64,000 nt of DNA from Planctomycetota bacterium (GCA_030616775.1 JAUWWQ010000001.1:62001-126000); one strand, 5' to 3'. Shown: positions 8,622-18,320, numbered from the stretch's first letter. A program made the numbers and translations. The notes: generated from the letters alone by a model not told the origin.

Positions 8622-9649
8622 GGAATCCCCCTGGCAAGCTTCTCCTTCAGAGTCGAGTCCACGTACACGTTGTCAGCATTGAGGTGATGATTGATCCGGT
8701 GCTCATCCTTATCCTTAAAGACCCAATCATCAACGAGCGAGGCCCCCTGTTCGTTATCCGAGACCTCCATGGCCTCCTTTGTAAGCTGCTCCTTTCCGTT
8801 GGGGCCGTAGGACATGATCACCGGCTGACCGCCGTTAAGCCGGATCATCACGGTCGACACCTCATTCCAACGTTCGTGGTTGCTGGAGCGCTCCGGCGAG
8901 CAATCCGGGCACCAGTTGCGCTGGGCGAAGTAGCTGATCGGTGTATGCCAATCATCAACGATGTAGCGGAGCTGATGGTCCTCGGTGCGATCCCAGTCGC
9001 CATTCTTATCTCGATCCAGGAACAGGATGGGGGCCGGCGGGTCCTTTGCAGGATCAGTTGGCGGGGATGCCCAATAGCGATCCTGAACACGCTCGAGGAT
9101 GGATGCGGAGGCATCGCCCAACGTCTGAATTGCGACGACCATGGCAACCAGGTCCCGATGCTCCAGCGCTGCTTGGTGAGGCGGGAGCCCGCGGGTATGG
9201 AACTTCATGTGCGGGTAGGCGCCGCTGGGCGGCGGTGTCGGGACGATGCGTGCTCCGCCAACGGCGCGCGACCCGTCAGGACCGTCGGGAATCCCGCTCG
9301 GCGTGAAAACCTCGAGCTCATCGGGCGGATAGTAGCCGTACCGATCTTGATAGGCTTCATTACTCGCCAAGGTCGGCTGGGCGGTCTGCTCCCGGTGAAA
9401 CTGTTCGACGGCATCCCGGACAATCGTCAGCACAGCCCGGGTGCCGGATATCTTTGCCTTAGTGATCAGGGTGGTGCTGGCGGCGACGACGGCACTGATC
9501 AAGACCGCGATGATCGCCATCACCACAAGCAGCTCGATTAGCGTAAATGCGGGCGATGATCGGGCAAGACCCATTGGAACTTCGCGCGGGCTCCCGACTC
9601 TGTCGGGACAGGTTCCGCCCGCAGCTCGTTTGGGCAACAGCTCATCCAT
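8618..9649 (-). CDS. GspG-like prepilin-type protein
   Basis: The prepilin motif SPAFTLIELLVVMAIIAVLI follows a leader of about 30 residues. That leader includes a translated palindromic element (about residues 8-22, AAGGTCPDRVGSPRE). The ATG at 9649 lies 2 nt after the upstream stop; an ATG at 9574 just before the signal would skip the repeat but has no clear ribosome site. The C-terminus has VIMSYGPNGKEQ, comparable to the SYGADG-type Ca-binding loop of major pseudopilins. It is one of three consecutive GspG-like genes; which one is the major subunit cannot be told from sequence. Confidence 0.75.
   Translation of the reverse strand: MDELLPKRAAGGTCPDRVGSPREVPMGLARSSPAFTLIELLVVMAIIAVLISAVVAASTTLITKAKISGTRAVLTIVRDAVEQFHREQTAQPTLASNEAYQDRYGYYPPDELEVFTPSGIPDGPDGSRAVGGARIVPTPPPSGAYPHMKFHTRGLPPHQAALEHRDLVAMVVAIQTLGDASASILERVQDRYWASPPTDPAKDPPAPILFLDRDKNGDWDRTEDHQLRYIVDDWHTPISYFAQRNWCPDCSPERSSNHERWNEVSTVMIRLNGGQPVIMSYGPNGKEQLTKEAMEVSDNEQGASLVDDWVFKDKDEHRINHHLNADNVYVDSTLKEKLARGIP
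9583..9627 (-). repeat. Long-form palindromic element inside the GspG-like gene
   Basis: The outer arms are CGCGCGGGC and GCCCGCAGCTC, with an inner CCCGACTCTGTCGGGA palindrome. It is translated in the prepilin leader in the same reading frame as the copies in the dNTPase and first uvrA gene. Confidence 0.8.
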
Positions 9650-9651
9650 GT

Positions 9652-10671
9652 CTAATCCGCTTTTCTGGTCCAATTGGTGGCGTCGTCGTCGGTTCCGTAG
9701 CGAGCGTCAGGCCCGGCGCTGATCAGCAGATAGGAATCCTTCCGCACTGGCGTGGGTCGTGCCTTAACGGATCGGTCACATATATAGCAGGCAAAGGAGT
9801 CCTCATAATCCTGGGTGGCGCATATTTCGTCGCACACTTGGGTAGTCAGCGGGGAGATGTTGACGAAGATGGTGTGATAGCGACCCTTGGTTTTCCCCGC
9901 CCCGAAGTCAAGCCCCTCTATTGCCAGAGTCCCGTCGTCGGTGCCGGTTATGATTCCGTTGTCTTCCTGTGAGTAGATACCCGACGCGTCTGCACTGGTG
10001 GTCATCCGCAAGCTGGCGCGGTTGGCCTTGTAGTACAGGATCGGTGTGCCCCACGGATCGACAAAGACGCGCTCGTCGCTGGCGATGTTTTTGGGGGGGC
10101 TATCGCAGTCAAGATTGAGAATCACGCCTCTGTCTACAAGGTCTCTGAAGGACTTGGCATTGTTCCTCATCTTCTCATCCACATAGCCGGCGCCGCCGTA
10201 GCGGGTGCGTTCCTCCTGTCCAGTAGTGGGATTGATATCGTAGGCCCCGCCGGATCCGGGTGGGTTCTTGAAGGTATCATTCCACCATTGACCGTCGCGG
10301 TCGAAATCGCGAAATCCAGGGGTCCCAAGTGAATCTGCCCCAATCATGGCGTGCACCAGTAGCTGTGCCCCGCAGATTCGAACCTCGTCACCCTGAGAGC
10401 CCTTGGGGTCTGCGATCAACTGGCGATCGGCGTCGTTGTCGCTGGCCGACGGCGGATAGGTCCCACTGAGATCCGCTTCACCACGGAACATTTCCAGACC
10501 GGTATCGAGGCCCCCGAACTGGGCAGCGACCTGGGTGTAGCGGGCCTTGTTCCGAACGGCGGGGAAAGCGGGAAGCAGGACCGCAACCAGCAGCCCGATG
10601 ATCGCTATCACCACCAGAATCTCGATAAGCGTGAAAGCCCCGCGTGAGGCTGTCGTCCGACCGACGCTCAT
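9652..10671 (-). CDS. GspG-like prepilin-type protein
   Basis: A 13-residue leader ends before GAFTLIEILVVIAIIGLLVA, an ideal prepilin signal. The mature helix is followed by a globular domain with four clustered cysteines (VCDEICATQDYEDSFACYIC). The C-terminus SYLLISAGPDARYGTDDD resembles the calcium-binding loop of GspG major pseudopilins and closely matches the end of the next upstream gene, so the two are probably paralogues. It begins 101 bp after that gene, across a palindrome-bearing spacer. It would be an inner-membrane prepilin processed by a PilD-type peptidase, which is not encoded here. Confidence 0.78.
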   Translation of the reverse strand: MSVGRTTASRGAFTLIEILVVIAIIGLLVAVLLPAFPAVRNKARYTQVAAQFGGLDTGLEMFRGEADLSGTYPPSASDNDADRQLIADPKGSQGDEVRICGAQLLVHAMIGADSLGTPGFRDFDRDGQWWNDTFKNPPGSGGAYDINPTTGQEERTRYGGAGYVDEKMRNNAKSFRDLVDRGVILNLDCDSPPKNIASDERVFVDPWGTPILYYKANRASLRMTTSADASGIYSQEDNGIITGTDDGTLAIEGLDFGAGKTKGRYHTIFVNISPLTTQVCDEICATQDYEDSFACYICDRSVKARPTPVRKDSYLLISAGPDARYGTDDDATNWTRKAD

Positions 10672-10694
10672 GGTTTACATCCTATGCTTGTGGT

Positions 10695-10748
10695 GAGCCG
10701 TGGGTTTTAACCCGCGCGGACATCCGGGCAGGCTAAAGCCTGCGGCTC
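10695..10748. repeat. Two palindromic elements between pseudopilin genes
   Basis: A short-form copy with arms GAGCCGTGGG / CCCGCGCGG lies at 10695-10719. A second, GGGCAGGCTAAAGCCTGCGGCTC, lies at 10726-10748. They fill most of the 101-bp spacer. Confidence 0.8.
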
Positions 10749-10772
10749 GGGGTATCATCCGGTGAGGTCTTC

Positions 10773-11912
10773 CTAGTCCGGCCAGGGTGGCATGTTGGTG
10801 ACATCATCGTTGGTCCCGTACAACCCGTCCGGCCCGGCGCTGATCAGCAGGTAGGAGTCGGCTTTGACCGGACGCAGGGGAACGTTGGGCGAGGTGTCCT
10901 GACCTATGGACTGGTAAAGCTTGCGGTCCACGATGTAGCGGGCAAAACTCTCTCGGAACTTGGGGTCAATAAGCTCCAGAGGGGTCAAGTCTGCACCTGA
11001 ATAGGCGATTGCATGTGGGCGCTGCCGGGTTCCGAAGTTCCACCCGAGTATGCCCGGATTCTCCTTGTCCTCGCCCGCGACCTCCGCTTTGGTCCTGATA
11101 CCAGTGAAGCCTTCGTTGTCCTCATGAAAGTAGAAGGGCATGCCCTCTTCCTGCGGCCCGCCGGTGTACTCTCTGTTTTCGTTTCGCCCGTCCCCCACCA
11201 TATTGGTGACTTTTCCGTGCCTGTCGGCCACGTAGTAGAGGATGGGCTGATCGAAGGCGTCAACAATCACCGGAAGGGCCTTCATCTCTTCCCAATCCGG
11301 AAAGAACTTGCCCTCCTCCGGCTGACGGCCCGGAAGGTCTTTAGTAGCCTTGGTCGGCGTGCCGCCTGGGTCGAGGTACAGGGGCTGGCGCTGTTGGACG
11401 TAGAGGACACTGGCGTTCGGATCAAGCTCGTACCACAGCCATGGACGCTGATGAAGGTTATCGTTCTTCGGTACTGAGCTGCGCTTGACATAGCCCAGGT
11501 TGTCCACCCCCATGAGGATGGCCGGCAGCCAGTGGGCGCCGTAGACGACCGGCCTGGTGTCTGCGTCCCCGCGTGGAAAGGGGAATCGCCCCTCATAAAG
11601 CACATCGTTGCCAGCATATCCCGGGATTGGTGGGTGAGCGAAGGAGGGCGGATAGCCGTTGGTGAGCCGGAAATCAGCCTCGTTGTCGTTCTTGAACATT
11701 TCCATCCCGACCCGGACGGAGGTAAGGACCTTGGAGGTGGTGGCCTTTTTGGCGGCGTTTCGGGCGCTGTTTATAGACGGGATCAGAATGCCGATCAGCA
11801 AAGAGATGATGAAGATCACCGTAAGCAGTTCGACAAGCGAAAACGCCGTCCTCCTGGCGCCGGTCCGGGACCCGGGCCTACCACTAAAATGGTATGAATA
11901 GTTGAAGGTCAT
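10773..11912 (-). CDS. GspG-like prepilin-type protein (first pseudopilin of the operon)
   Basis: The leader ends before TAFSLVELLTVIFIISLLIG (about residues 21-40), then a helix with SARNAAKKATTSKVLTSVRV. The C-terminal SYLLISAGPDGLYGTNDD is nearly the same as in the following gene. GspG family members bind Ca2+ in this region, and the Asp-rich loop supports that here. It follows the gspF gene by 78 bp. At 379 aa it is far longer than a standard GspG (~140). Family membership is firm; its status as major pseudopilin is inferred from first position after gspF. Confidence 0.78.
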   Translation of the reverse strand: MTFNYSYHFSGRPGSRTGARRTAFSLVELLTVIFIISLLIGILIPSINSARNAAKKATTSKVLTSVRVGMEMFKNDNEADFRLTNGYPPSFAHPPIPGYAGNDVLYEGRFPFPRGDADTRPVVYGAHWLPAILMGVDNLGYVKRSSVPKNDNLHQRPWLWYELDPNASVLYVQQRQPLYLDPGGTPTKATKDLPGRQPEEGKFFPDWEEMKALPVIVDAFDQPILYYVADRHGKVTNMVGDGRNENREYTGGPQEEGMPFYFHEDNEGFTGIRTKAEVAGEDKENPGILGWNFGTRQRPHAIAYSGADLTPLELIDPKFRESFARYIVDRKLYQSIGQDTSPNVPLRPVKADSYLLISAGPDGLYGTNDDVTNMPPWPD

Positions 11913-11990
11913 GGTGTTGTCATTCTCCTCACCGATGATCCGTCAGGGAAGGATTCGCCGGCTACGTCATCCGGTAAGGTGGTAACGCTC

Positions 11991-13244
11991 CTAGCCGCCG
12001 GAGACGGATGAGATCAGCTCTACGAGCGGCATAAACAGGGCAACGACGATAAATCCGACTGTTCCGCCGAGCACGGCAACCATCAAGGGCTCGATCAGCG
12101 ACACCAGGCTGGCGACGGCGACGTCGATCTCCTCCTCGTAGTTGTCCGCCACTTTAAGGAGCATCTTGTCCAGCTCGCCGGTCTCCTCACCGACGTCGAT
12201 CATGTTGGTGACCAGGCCGTCAACCACCTTTGCCGCCCGCAAGGGAGTAGCGAAGCTTTCGCCCTCGCGAATCGAGTCATGCACCTTGTCCAGTGCTCGG
12301 ACGTACACTTCGTTCCCGGCGGTATCCCGGGTGATGGTGATGGCCTCGAGGATAGGCACACCCGCGCTAATCAACGTGCCCAGGGTACGAGTGAAGCGGG
12401 CCACGGCGTTCTTTTGCAGCAGGTTCCCAAAAACCGGCAGCTTGATCCCGACGACGTCGGTCACGTATCGCCCGCCCTTCGAAGAGCGGATCAGCTTGAA
12501 CAACATGTAAACGACAAAGGGTCCGATCAGCACCACAGCCCAACCGGGAGGTTTGCCGTTCACGAACCATTCGGAGGTTCCTATCAACAGCAGTGTGGGG
12601 CCCGGAAGGGTCACGTCAAAGTCCCTGAAGATATCCTTGAACTTCGGAATGACCACGACCATGATGCCGGCGACGATCAAGAGGGAGAAGCTGATAACCA
12701 CGACGGGGTAAATCATTGCCCCTTTGATCTTCTTTTTGACCTTCTCGGCCTTCTCCATGAAGTCGGCCAGTCGCTGGAGAATAACGTCCAACACGCCGCC
12801 GGCCTCGCCGGCGGCGACCATGTTCACGTACAGCCGATCGAAGGCCTTGGGGTGTCTTGCGCAGGCCTCAGAGAGCGTGGCCCCGCCCTCGATGTCTTCG
12901 GCAACAGCCCGCAGGATGTTCTTCATCAACCCCGGCTTTTGCTGCTCTTCCAGAATGTTCAGGCTGCGCAGGATGGGCAGCCCGGCGTCTTGAAGCGTGG
13001 AGAGCTGGCGGGTGGTCTGGGTGATGATTTTTCGACTGACGCGGCCTATCGAGAAGCCGGTGCCGCGCTTTTTCTTTGCGGTGGCAGCGATCCTGGCTTT
13101 GGCACCGCCCTTTTCGCGAATGCGGGTGGGGAAGTAGCCCAGGTTGCGGATCTTTGCCAGTGCATCCTCGCTGGAGAGGGCATCAACCTCGTCCTTGACC
13201 TCCTGCCCGGCCTGGTTCATTGCTTCGTATGCAAATGTGGGCAT
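11991..13244 (-). CDS. gspF: Type II secretion / type IV pilus inner-membrane platform protein GspF/PilC
   Basis: The 417-aa length is typical of the family. The N-terminus MPTFAYEAMNQAGQEVKDEV is the standard GspF/PilC start. Two T2SSF domains are visible, each with helical segments such as TLQDAGLPILRSLNILEE and its counterpart TLISAGVPILEAITITRD. Membrane spans occur near the middle (GAMIYPVVVISFSLLIVAGI) and at the C-terminus (GTVGFIVVALFMPLVELISS). GspF anchors the assembly ATPase and moves pseudopilins out of the membrane. It sits directly after a gspE gene (38 bp), the usual E-F order. Confidence 0.93.
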   Translation of the reverse strand: MPTFAYEAMNQAGQEVKDEVDALSSEDALAKIRNLGYFPTRIREKGGAKARIAATAKKKRGTGFSIGRVSRKIITQTTRQLSTLQDAGLPILRSLNILEEQQKPGLMKNILRAVAEDIEGGATLSEACARHPKAFDRLYVNMVAAGEAGGVLDVILQRLADFMEKAEKVKKKIKGAMIYPVVVISFSLLIVAGIMVVVIPKFKDIFRDFDVTLPGPTLLLIGTSEWFVNGKPPGWAVVLIGPFVVYMLFKLIRSSKGGRYVTDVVGIKLPVFGNLLQKNAVARFTRTLGTLISAGVPILEAITITRDTAGNEVYVRALDKVHDSIREGESFATPLRAAKVVDGLVTNMIDVGEETGELDKMLLKVADNYEEEIDVAVASLVSLIEPLMVAVLGGTVGFIVVALFMPLVELISSVSGG

Positions 13245-13282
13245 TACCGATCCCCTTCAACAGCATGTCGCCGCTAGCCGTG

Positions 13283-15094
13283 CTATGCATCTTCTTCGAC
13301 GATCGTCTCCCGAACCACTTCGTCGAGTGAGGTGATCCCGTCGTAGATGGCCAGCAACCCGACGTCTCTAAGCGTTCTCATACCACCTTTGATGGCTTCG
13401 CGCCGCAGGACCACCGTAGCCGCCCGTTTCATGATCAATCCCCCAAGGTGGTCGTCAAGGATCATACTCTCGAACAGCCCAACACGGCCGTGATACCCGG
13501 TCTTGTTGCAGTAGTCGCACCCCTTGCCGTAATAGAACACCTTGTCACCGACTTCCTCGGGGCGGAGGTCCAACTCCATCAACTGCTTTTCAGTCGGATG
13601 GTACTCCGCCTTGCAGTGGGTGCAGATACGACGCACCAACCGCTGGGACACCACGGCCTCAAGTGTCGCCGTAATCAAGAACGGCTCCAGACCGAGGTCC
13701 AGCAAGCGCGCAATGGCAGACGGGGCGTCGTTCGTGTGCAGGGTCGTGAATACCAGGTGTCCGGTCAACGAGGCCTGCACGCTGATTTCAGCGGTTTCCA
13801 GGTCGCGTATCTCGCCGACCAGGATGATGTCCGGGTCCTGCCGCAAGAAGCTTCGCAGGGCCCTGGCGAAGGTCAGGCCGACCACCGGGCGAATCTGTGT
13901 CTGAATCAGACCGTCGATATCGTACTCCACGGGGTCCTCGGCAGTGAGGATTTTCACGTCCGTGGTGTTCAGTTCGGACAAGGCCGAGTACAGGGTGGTG
14001 GTCTTACCGCAACCGGTGGGGCCGGTATTGATGATGATTCCGTTGGGCTTGCGCAGCAACTGGCGAAAGGTGACCAGATCGTCGTCGCGCATGCCGATCT
14101 TCTCGATGCTAAGCTGTACATGGGAGCGGTCCAGGACCCGCAATACCACGCTCTCGCCGAACATGGTCGGGAGCACGGAGACACGCAGGTCAATGGGGGC
14201 ACCTTTGACCAACAGCTCGATACGCCCGTCCTGCGGCATGCGCCGCTCGGCGATGTCCAGGTTGGCCATGACCTTGATGCGCGATGAGATGGCCAAGGCA
14301 ACGTAACGCGGCGGCGGCACCATCTCGTACAGTACGCCGTCGATCCGGTAGCGCATCTTGAATTCATCTTCGAAAGGCTCGAAGTGTATGTCGCTGGCCT
14401 GGTCCTTGATCGCCTGCAGCAACACGAGGTTGAGCAGCTTCTTGACCGGGTTAAGGTCGGCGATCTCCTTGAGCTCGGCCAGGTCGATGCTGTCCCCGCG
14501 GCCCTCGAACCTGGCGAGGTCTTCATCATCGCTGAGCTCGCCGATCAGCCCGGCGATGGATTCCTGCTCCCCTTCGGGGTAGAAGCGGTCCAGGGCATTC
14601 TGCATATCGGTCGGGTTGGCGAGAAACGGCTTGATCCTGTAGCTCAGCAGGGTTTGGAGGTCGTCGGTAGCCCGAAAGTTGTCCGGGTTGTCTATGGCCA
14701 GCGACAGCACTTTGCCATCGGCACCCAGATCGAAGGGGATGACCCGGTAGGTCTGGGCCATCTGCGATGACATGATCCCCAAGACCTCCGGCGACACATC
14801 GACCTTGTTGAGGTCCACCGCCTCCATGCCGCTTTGGGCGGCCAGTGCAAAATTGAGATCATCCTCGGTGATGTACCCGAGCTCAACGAGAATGGCCCCA
14901 ATCGGCCCGCGCCGTTCCTTTTGGATGTCCAGAGCTTCGAGGACCTGGCTGCGGCGCAGCTTGCCCATTTTGATGAGGATTCGCCCGAGCTGCCGACCGC
15001 GGAGCTGCTCGATGGGGGGCATTTTGCGGGGGCGCGCAGTCCGCGAGGCCGTTGCGGCCGATGAACCTTGCGAGGCGGGTGTCGAGTCGGTCAT
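13283..15094 (-). CDS. gspE: Type II secretion / pilus assembly ATPase GspE/PilB
   Basis: The 603-aa protein has an N-terminal MshEN-like domain (RGRQLGRILIKMGKLRRSQV) and a C-terminal secretion ATPase domain. The Walker A is GPTGCGKTTT, the Walker B region is DIILVGEIRDLETAE, and the His box is HLVFTTLHTNDAPSA. A four-Cys zinc motif (CTHCK ... CDYCNKTGYHGR) follows, as in GspE and PilB. The ATG overlaps the pilT stop as ATGA, so translation is coupled. It would form a cytoplasmic hexamer driving pseudopilus extension with the adjacent GspF. Confidence 0.93.
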   Translation of the reverse strand: MTDSTPASQGSSAATASRTARPRKMPPIEQLRGRQLGRILIKMGKLRRSQVLEALDIQKERRGPIGAILVELGYITEDDLNFALAAQSGMEAVDLNKVDVSPEVLGIMSSQMAQTYRVIPFDLGADGKVLSLAIDNPDNFRATDDLQTLLSYRIKPFLANPTDMQNALDRFYPEGEQESIAGLIGELSDDEDLARFEGRGDSIDLAELKEIADLNPVKKLLNLVLLQAIKDQASDIHFEPFEDEFKMRYRIDGVLYEMVPPPRYVALAISSRIKVMANLDIAERRMPQDGRIELLVKGAPIDLRVSVLPTMFGESVVLRVLDRSHVQLSIEKIGMRDDDLVTFRQLLRKPNGIIINTGPTGCGKTTTLYSALSELNTTDVKILTAEDPVEYDIDGLIQTQIRPVVGLTFARALRSFLRQDPDIILVGEIRDLETAEISVQASLTGHLVFTTLHTNDAPSAIARLLDLGLEPFLITATLEAVVSQRLVRRICTHCKAEYHPTEKQLMELDLRPEEVGDKVFYYGKGCDYCNKTGYHGRVGLFESMILDDHLGGLIMKRAATVVLRREAIKGGMRTLRDVGLLAIYDGITSLDEVVRETIVEEDA

Positions 15095-16230
15095 GATCTA
15101 AATACCGGGGTTTCCTCATCAACGCCTTTTTTGTCGGCCTCGAGGGCTTTTGCATCCATACCGCGGCGATGCGTATCGACCTTGTCCTGCATTTGTCCAG
15201 GGTGCCGGGAGCAGTCGATGCAGTCCTCGGAACTGATCAGGCCTTCTTCGTATAGCGTCCACAGATGCTCGTCGAGCAACTGCATGCCGTATTTCTTTCC
15301 GGTCTGAATAGCAGAGTCGATACGATAGGTCTTGTTCTCGCGGACCAAGTTGGCGATCGCCGGCGTAGTCACCATAAACTCGTAGGCGGCGACCATCCCC
15401 CGGGGGATGCGGGGCAGCAGCGCCTGGGACAACGTGGCGATCAGGTTGGTGGACAACTGCACACGAAGCTGTGATTGCTGCTCATGTGGAAACGCATCGA
15501 TCATCCGGTTGATGGTTCCCTGACACCCGGTGGTGTGCAGGGTGCCGAACACCAGGTGGCCCGTTTCGGCGGCCCGAATGGCGGATTCGATGGTCTCCAG
15601 GTCGCGGAGCTCACCGACAAGGATCACATCCGGATCCTGTCGCAGGACACGGCGAAGGGCCTCGGAGAAGTTCGGCACGTCGGGGCCCACGGCGCGCTGG
15701 TTGACAATGCACATCTTGTGGTTGTGGTAATACTCGATCGGATCCTCGATGGTGACGATGTGCCGGTCCTGGGTCTCATTGACGTAGTCGATCATCGTTG
15801 CGAGAGTTGTCGTCTTGCCGCAACCAGTAGGACCGGTCACCAGAAACATTCCGCGAGGCCGACGACAAAGGGCCCGACATATCTTTGGAAGACCGATCTC
15901 TTCGAAAGTCAGGAGCTTAGACGGAATCAGCCGCAAGACGACGGCCACATTGCCCCTTTGCATGAAGACCGCCACCCGGAAGCGGGCCCCGTCACCGAAC
16001 CCGAACCCGAAGTCCGTCCCCCCTTCCTCTGAGAGCTCCTGCTGATTCCGCTCCGGGGTGATCGACTTCATCAGGGCCACGGTGTCGTCGGGAGCGAGCA
16101 CCTTGGTTTCCAGCGAGCGGAGGTGTCCCTCGAGGCGGATGACCGGCGGCCGGCCGACGGTCAGATGCAAGTCCGAGGCGTTTTGTCTAACCACGGTCTC
16201 CAAAAGGCGATCAATGTGTATAGTTGCCAT
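15091..16230 (-). CDS. pilT: PilT-type retraction ATPase
   Basis: The ATG at 16230 (MATIHIDRLLETVVRQNASD) is chosen because PilT proteins begin near the ASDLHLTVGRPP motif, and TAGGGAA lies upstream; the longer frame adds 53 unrelated residues. Walker A GPTGCGKTTT, HIVTIEDPIEYYH and the PilT-type GELRDLETIESAIRAAETGH are present, and there is no zinc motif, which separates it from PilB. PilT powers pilus retraction. Its place between two extension ATPases in one transcript suggests a retractable pilus or a hybrid system rather than a pure type II secreton. Confidence 0.92.
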   Translation of the reverse strand: MATIHIDRLLETVVRQNASDLHLTVGRPPVIRLEGHLRSLETKVLAPDDTVALMKSITPERNQQELSEEGGTDFGFGFGDGARFRVAVFMQRGNVAVVLRLIPSKLLTFEEIGLPKICRALCRRPRGMFLVTGPTGCGKTTTLATMIDYVNETQDRHIVTIEDPIEYYHNHKMCIVNQRAVGPDVPNFSEALRRVLRQDPDVILVGELRDLETIESAIRAAETGHLVFGTLHTTGCQGTINRMIDAFPHEQQSQLRVQLSTNLIATLSQALLPRIPRGMVAAYEFMVTTPAIANLVRENKTYRIDSAIQTGKKYGMQLLDEHLWTLYEEGLISSEDCIDCSRHPGQMQDKVDTHRRGMDAKALEADKKGVDEETPVFRS

Positions 16231-16252
16231 ACAATGGTTCCCTACAAGAGCT

Positions 16253-17971
16253 CTAGGCGACCATGACGCCCTCGGCCTGCGTGACGCGTAACAGGTCCTC
16301 AGGGGTGGTGACGCCGTTAAGGATCTTTGCCTTTCCGTCTTCAAGCAATGTGCGCATCCCGGCCGCCCGGGCGGCCGCCCGCAACTCACTGGTCGGTGCC
16401 AGATTGAACGCCAGGTCCCGCAACTGCGAGTTCATCGTTACCATCTCGAAAATGCCAATCCGGCCGCGGTAGCCGCTGTTGTTGCACCGCTTGCAACCTT
16501 TACCCTTCCAGACCGTCTTGCCGGCCAGTTCCTCCTCCGTGAAACCAAGTAGCTGAAGCGTGCGCCTGTCGGGATTCTCATCCACCACCTTGCACTCCGA
16601 GCAGATTACACGAATCAGGCGTTGTGCCATGATCGCCTGAATGGAGCTGGCCACCAAAAACGGTTTGATGCCCATATCGATAAGACGGGTAATGGCTGAT
16701 GGGGCGTCGTTGGTGTGCAGCGTGCTGAAGACCAGGTGTCCGGTGAGGGCGGCCTGGATGGCCACCTCGCCCACCTCGCGGTCACGAATCTCACCGACCA
16801 GGATGATGTTGGGGGCCTGGCGAAGCATGGCCCTCAGAATCCTGGCAAAGGTCAGTTCGATCTCCTCCTTCACCTGGCACTGATTTATGCCCGTGAAGTT
16901 GTATTCGACGGGGTCCTCGGCGGTGATGATTTTCTTATCGGGCCGGTTCAGCTCTTGAAGCGCGGAATATAGCGTGGTTGTTTTGCCAGAGCCGGTTGGG
17001 CCGGTGACCAGAAAGATCCCGTTGGGGCGCTGAATGATCTTGGTGAACTTTTGATAGTCGTCCTCATCGAAACCAAGAGCCCCGAGACCGACATTGGCCG
17101 ACTCGGGCCGCAGAATACGCAGCACGATGCTCTCCCCGTGGTAGGCCGGCAAGGCGCTGACACGAAAGTCGATGTTGCTTCCACCAACTCTCATCCTGAT
17201 GCGGCCGTCTTGGGGGACGCGCTTCTCGGCGATGTCCATCCCGGCCATGATCTTATAGCGCGTGGTGACCGGGGCCTGCATGTTCTTGGGGATGTCGTCA
17301 CGAACGTGGCAGACTCCGTCAACGCGATAGCGCACGCGGATGCGGTTGGCCATCGGCTCAATATGAATATCGCTTGCCCGCCCGTGGACCGCCTCGGTGA
17401 TAATCAGGTTGATGAGCTTGATGATCGGAGCCTCAGCATCCTCACCCGCCACGGTGGCACGCCCGTCGTCCTTACCGTCATCCTCCTCCGGGGCTTCCTG
17501 GTCGATGCTGGCCATGGTTTGTGATAAGACGTCCCCCTCCGGATTGATGAATTTCTCGATGAAGCTTTTGACCTTGTTGACCGGTGCCAACGACGGGACG
17601 ATCTCGCGGTTTAGCCGGAACCTCAGCAGGTCCAGGGTCTCTAAGTCGAGCGGGTCGGTGATGATGACCTTCAGGCGATCCCCACCCTCGGCCAGAGGGA
17701 GCACCAGGTAGTCTTCAATCAACTTGGAGGGAATCAGGTCCAGGGTCTGACGATCGACGGGATGATGGTCAAGGTCGATGTACTCCATTCCGAATTGACT
17801 GGCTAGCGCTTTGACAACATCGTCCTCGCTGCAGCGCTCCAACTCGACCAACGCCTCACCGATGCGTTTCCCGTGCTCCTGGGCATATTTCAAGGCCTCG
17901 GCCAAGGCCGACTCCTTGATAACCTCCCAACCGACCAGGATTTCGCCGAGCTTTTTCCGTTTCTTGGCCAT
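16253..17971 (-). CDS. pilB: Second PilB/GspE-type assembly ATPase
   Basis: It starts with an MshEN domain (KKLGEILVGWEVIKESALAE ... VELERCSEDDVVKALASQFG) and ends with an assembly ATPase domain: Walker A GPTGSGKTTT, NIILVGEIRDREVGEVAIQA, HLVFSTLHTNDAPSA, and the zinc-binding CSEC ... CKRCNNSGYRGR. At 572 aa it is typical of PilB. It is the first gene of the operon, 22 bp before pilT. Two different extension ATPases in one operon, this one and the one at 13283-15094, suggest two assembly programmes or partly redundant motors. Confidence 0.92.
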   Translation of the reverse strand: MAKKRKKLGEILVGWEVIKESALAEALKYAQEHGKRIGEALVELERCSEDDVVKALASQFGMEYIDLDHHPVDRQTLDLIPSKLIEDYLVLPLAEGGDRLKVIITDPLDLETLDLLRFRLNREIVPSLAPVNKVKSFIEKFINPEGDVLSQTMASIDQEAPEEDDGKDDGRATVAGEDAEAPIIKLINLIITEAVHGRASDIHIEPMANRIRVRYRVDGVCHVRDDIPKNMQAPVTTRYKIMAGMDIAEKRVPQDGRIRMRVGGSNIDFRVSALPAYHGESIVLRILRPESANVGLGALGFDEDDYQKFTKIIQRPNGIFLVTGPTGSGKTTTLYSALQELNRPDKKIITAEDPVEYNFTGINQCQVKEEIELTFARILRAMLRQAPNIILVGEIRDREVGEVAIQAALTGHLVFSTLHTNDAPSAITRLIDMGIKPFLVASSIQAIMAQRLIRVICSECKVVDENPDRRTLQLLGFTEEELAGKTVWKGKGCKRCNNSGYRGRIGIFEMVTMNSQLRDLAFNLAPTSELRAAARAAGMRTLLEDGKAKILNGVTTPEDLLRVTQAEGVMVA

Positions 17972-18320
17972 TGCTGTTCAAGTCTTACAGCCGGACATTA
18001 AACGCAATCGAATATCTGAGCCGCGGGCTTTAGCCGGCGTCCTTGACAATTCAGGGCTCGCGAGGCGAGCGTGGCCAGGTGTGCTCCGCACAGCCTGGAA
18101 CCAGCGGCTCGCACAGGCCCGCCGGTTCAGGCCTGTCCATATTGATTCTACAAGCAAAGTGGGCCCGCTTCAACCTCCACGGTCACCACTGTGGATGATC
18201 CCCGGGCGCCCACCGGGGCTCGCCTGCCCCTGCTGGACGTAGGCGAGACCAGGTTGGTCCGGACTGGCTGGCTGCATCACCACCCCGGCAAAACAGGCTG
18301 ATCTCAACGGTTCCTCTTAG
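17972..18320. other. Intergenic region upstream of the secretion operon
   Basis: There is no gene. A short palindromic element (GAGCCGCGGGCTTTAGCCGGCG) sits at about 18018-18038. Other GC-rich inverted words are present around 18055-18080 and 18200-18245. The operon promoter must lie here or further upstream, but I could not find a convincing -35/-10 pair. Confidence 0.55.

Noticed and set aside
15091-16389. Longer pilT start at 16389
   Set aside because: The extra 53 residues overlap the upstream ATPase gene, lack homology and precede the canonical MATIHIDRLL start.
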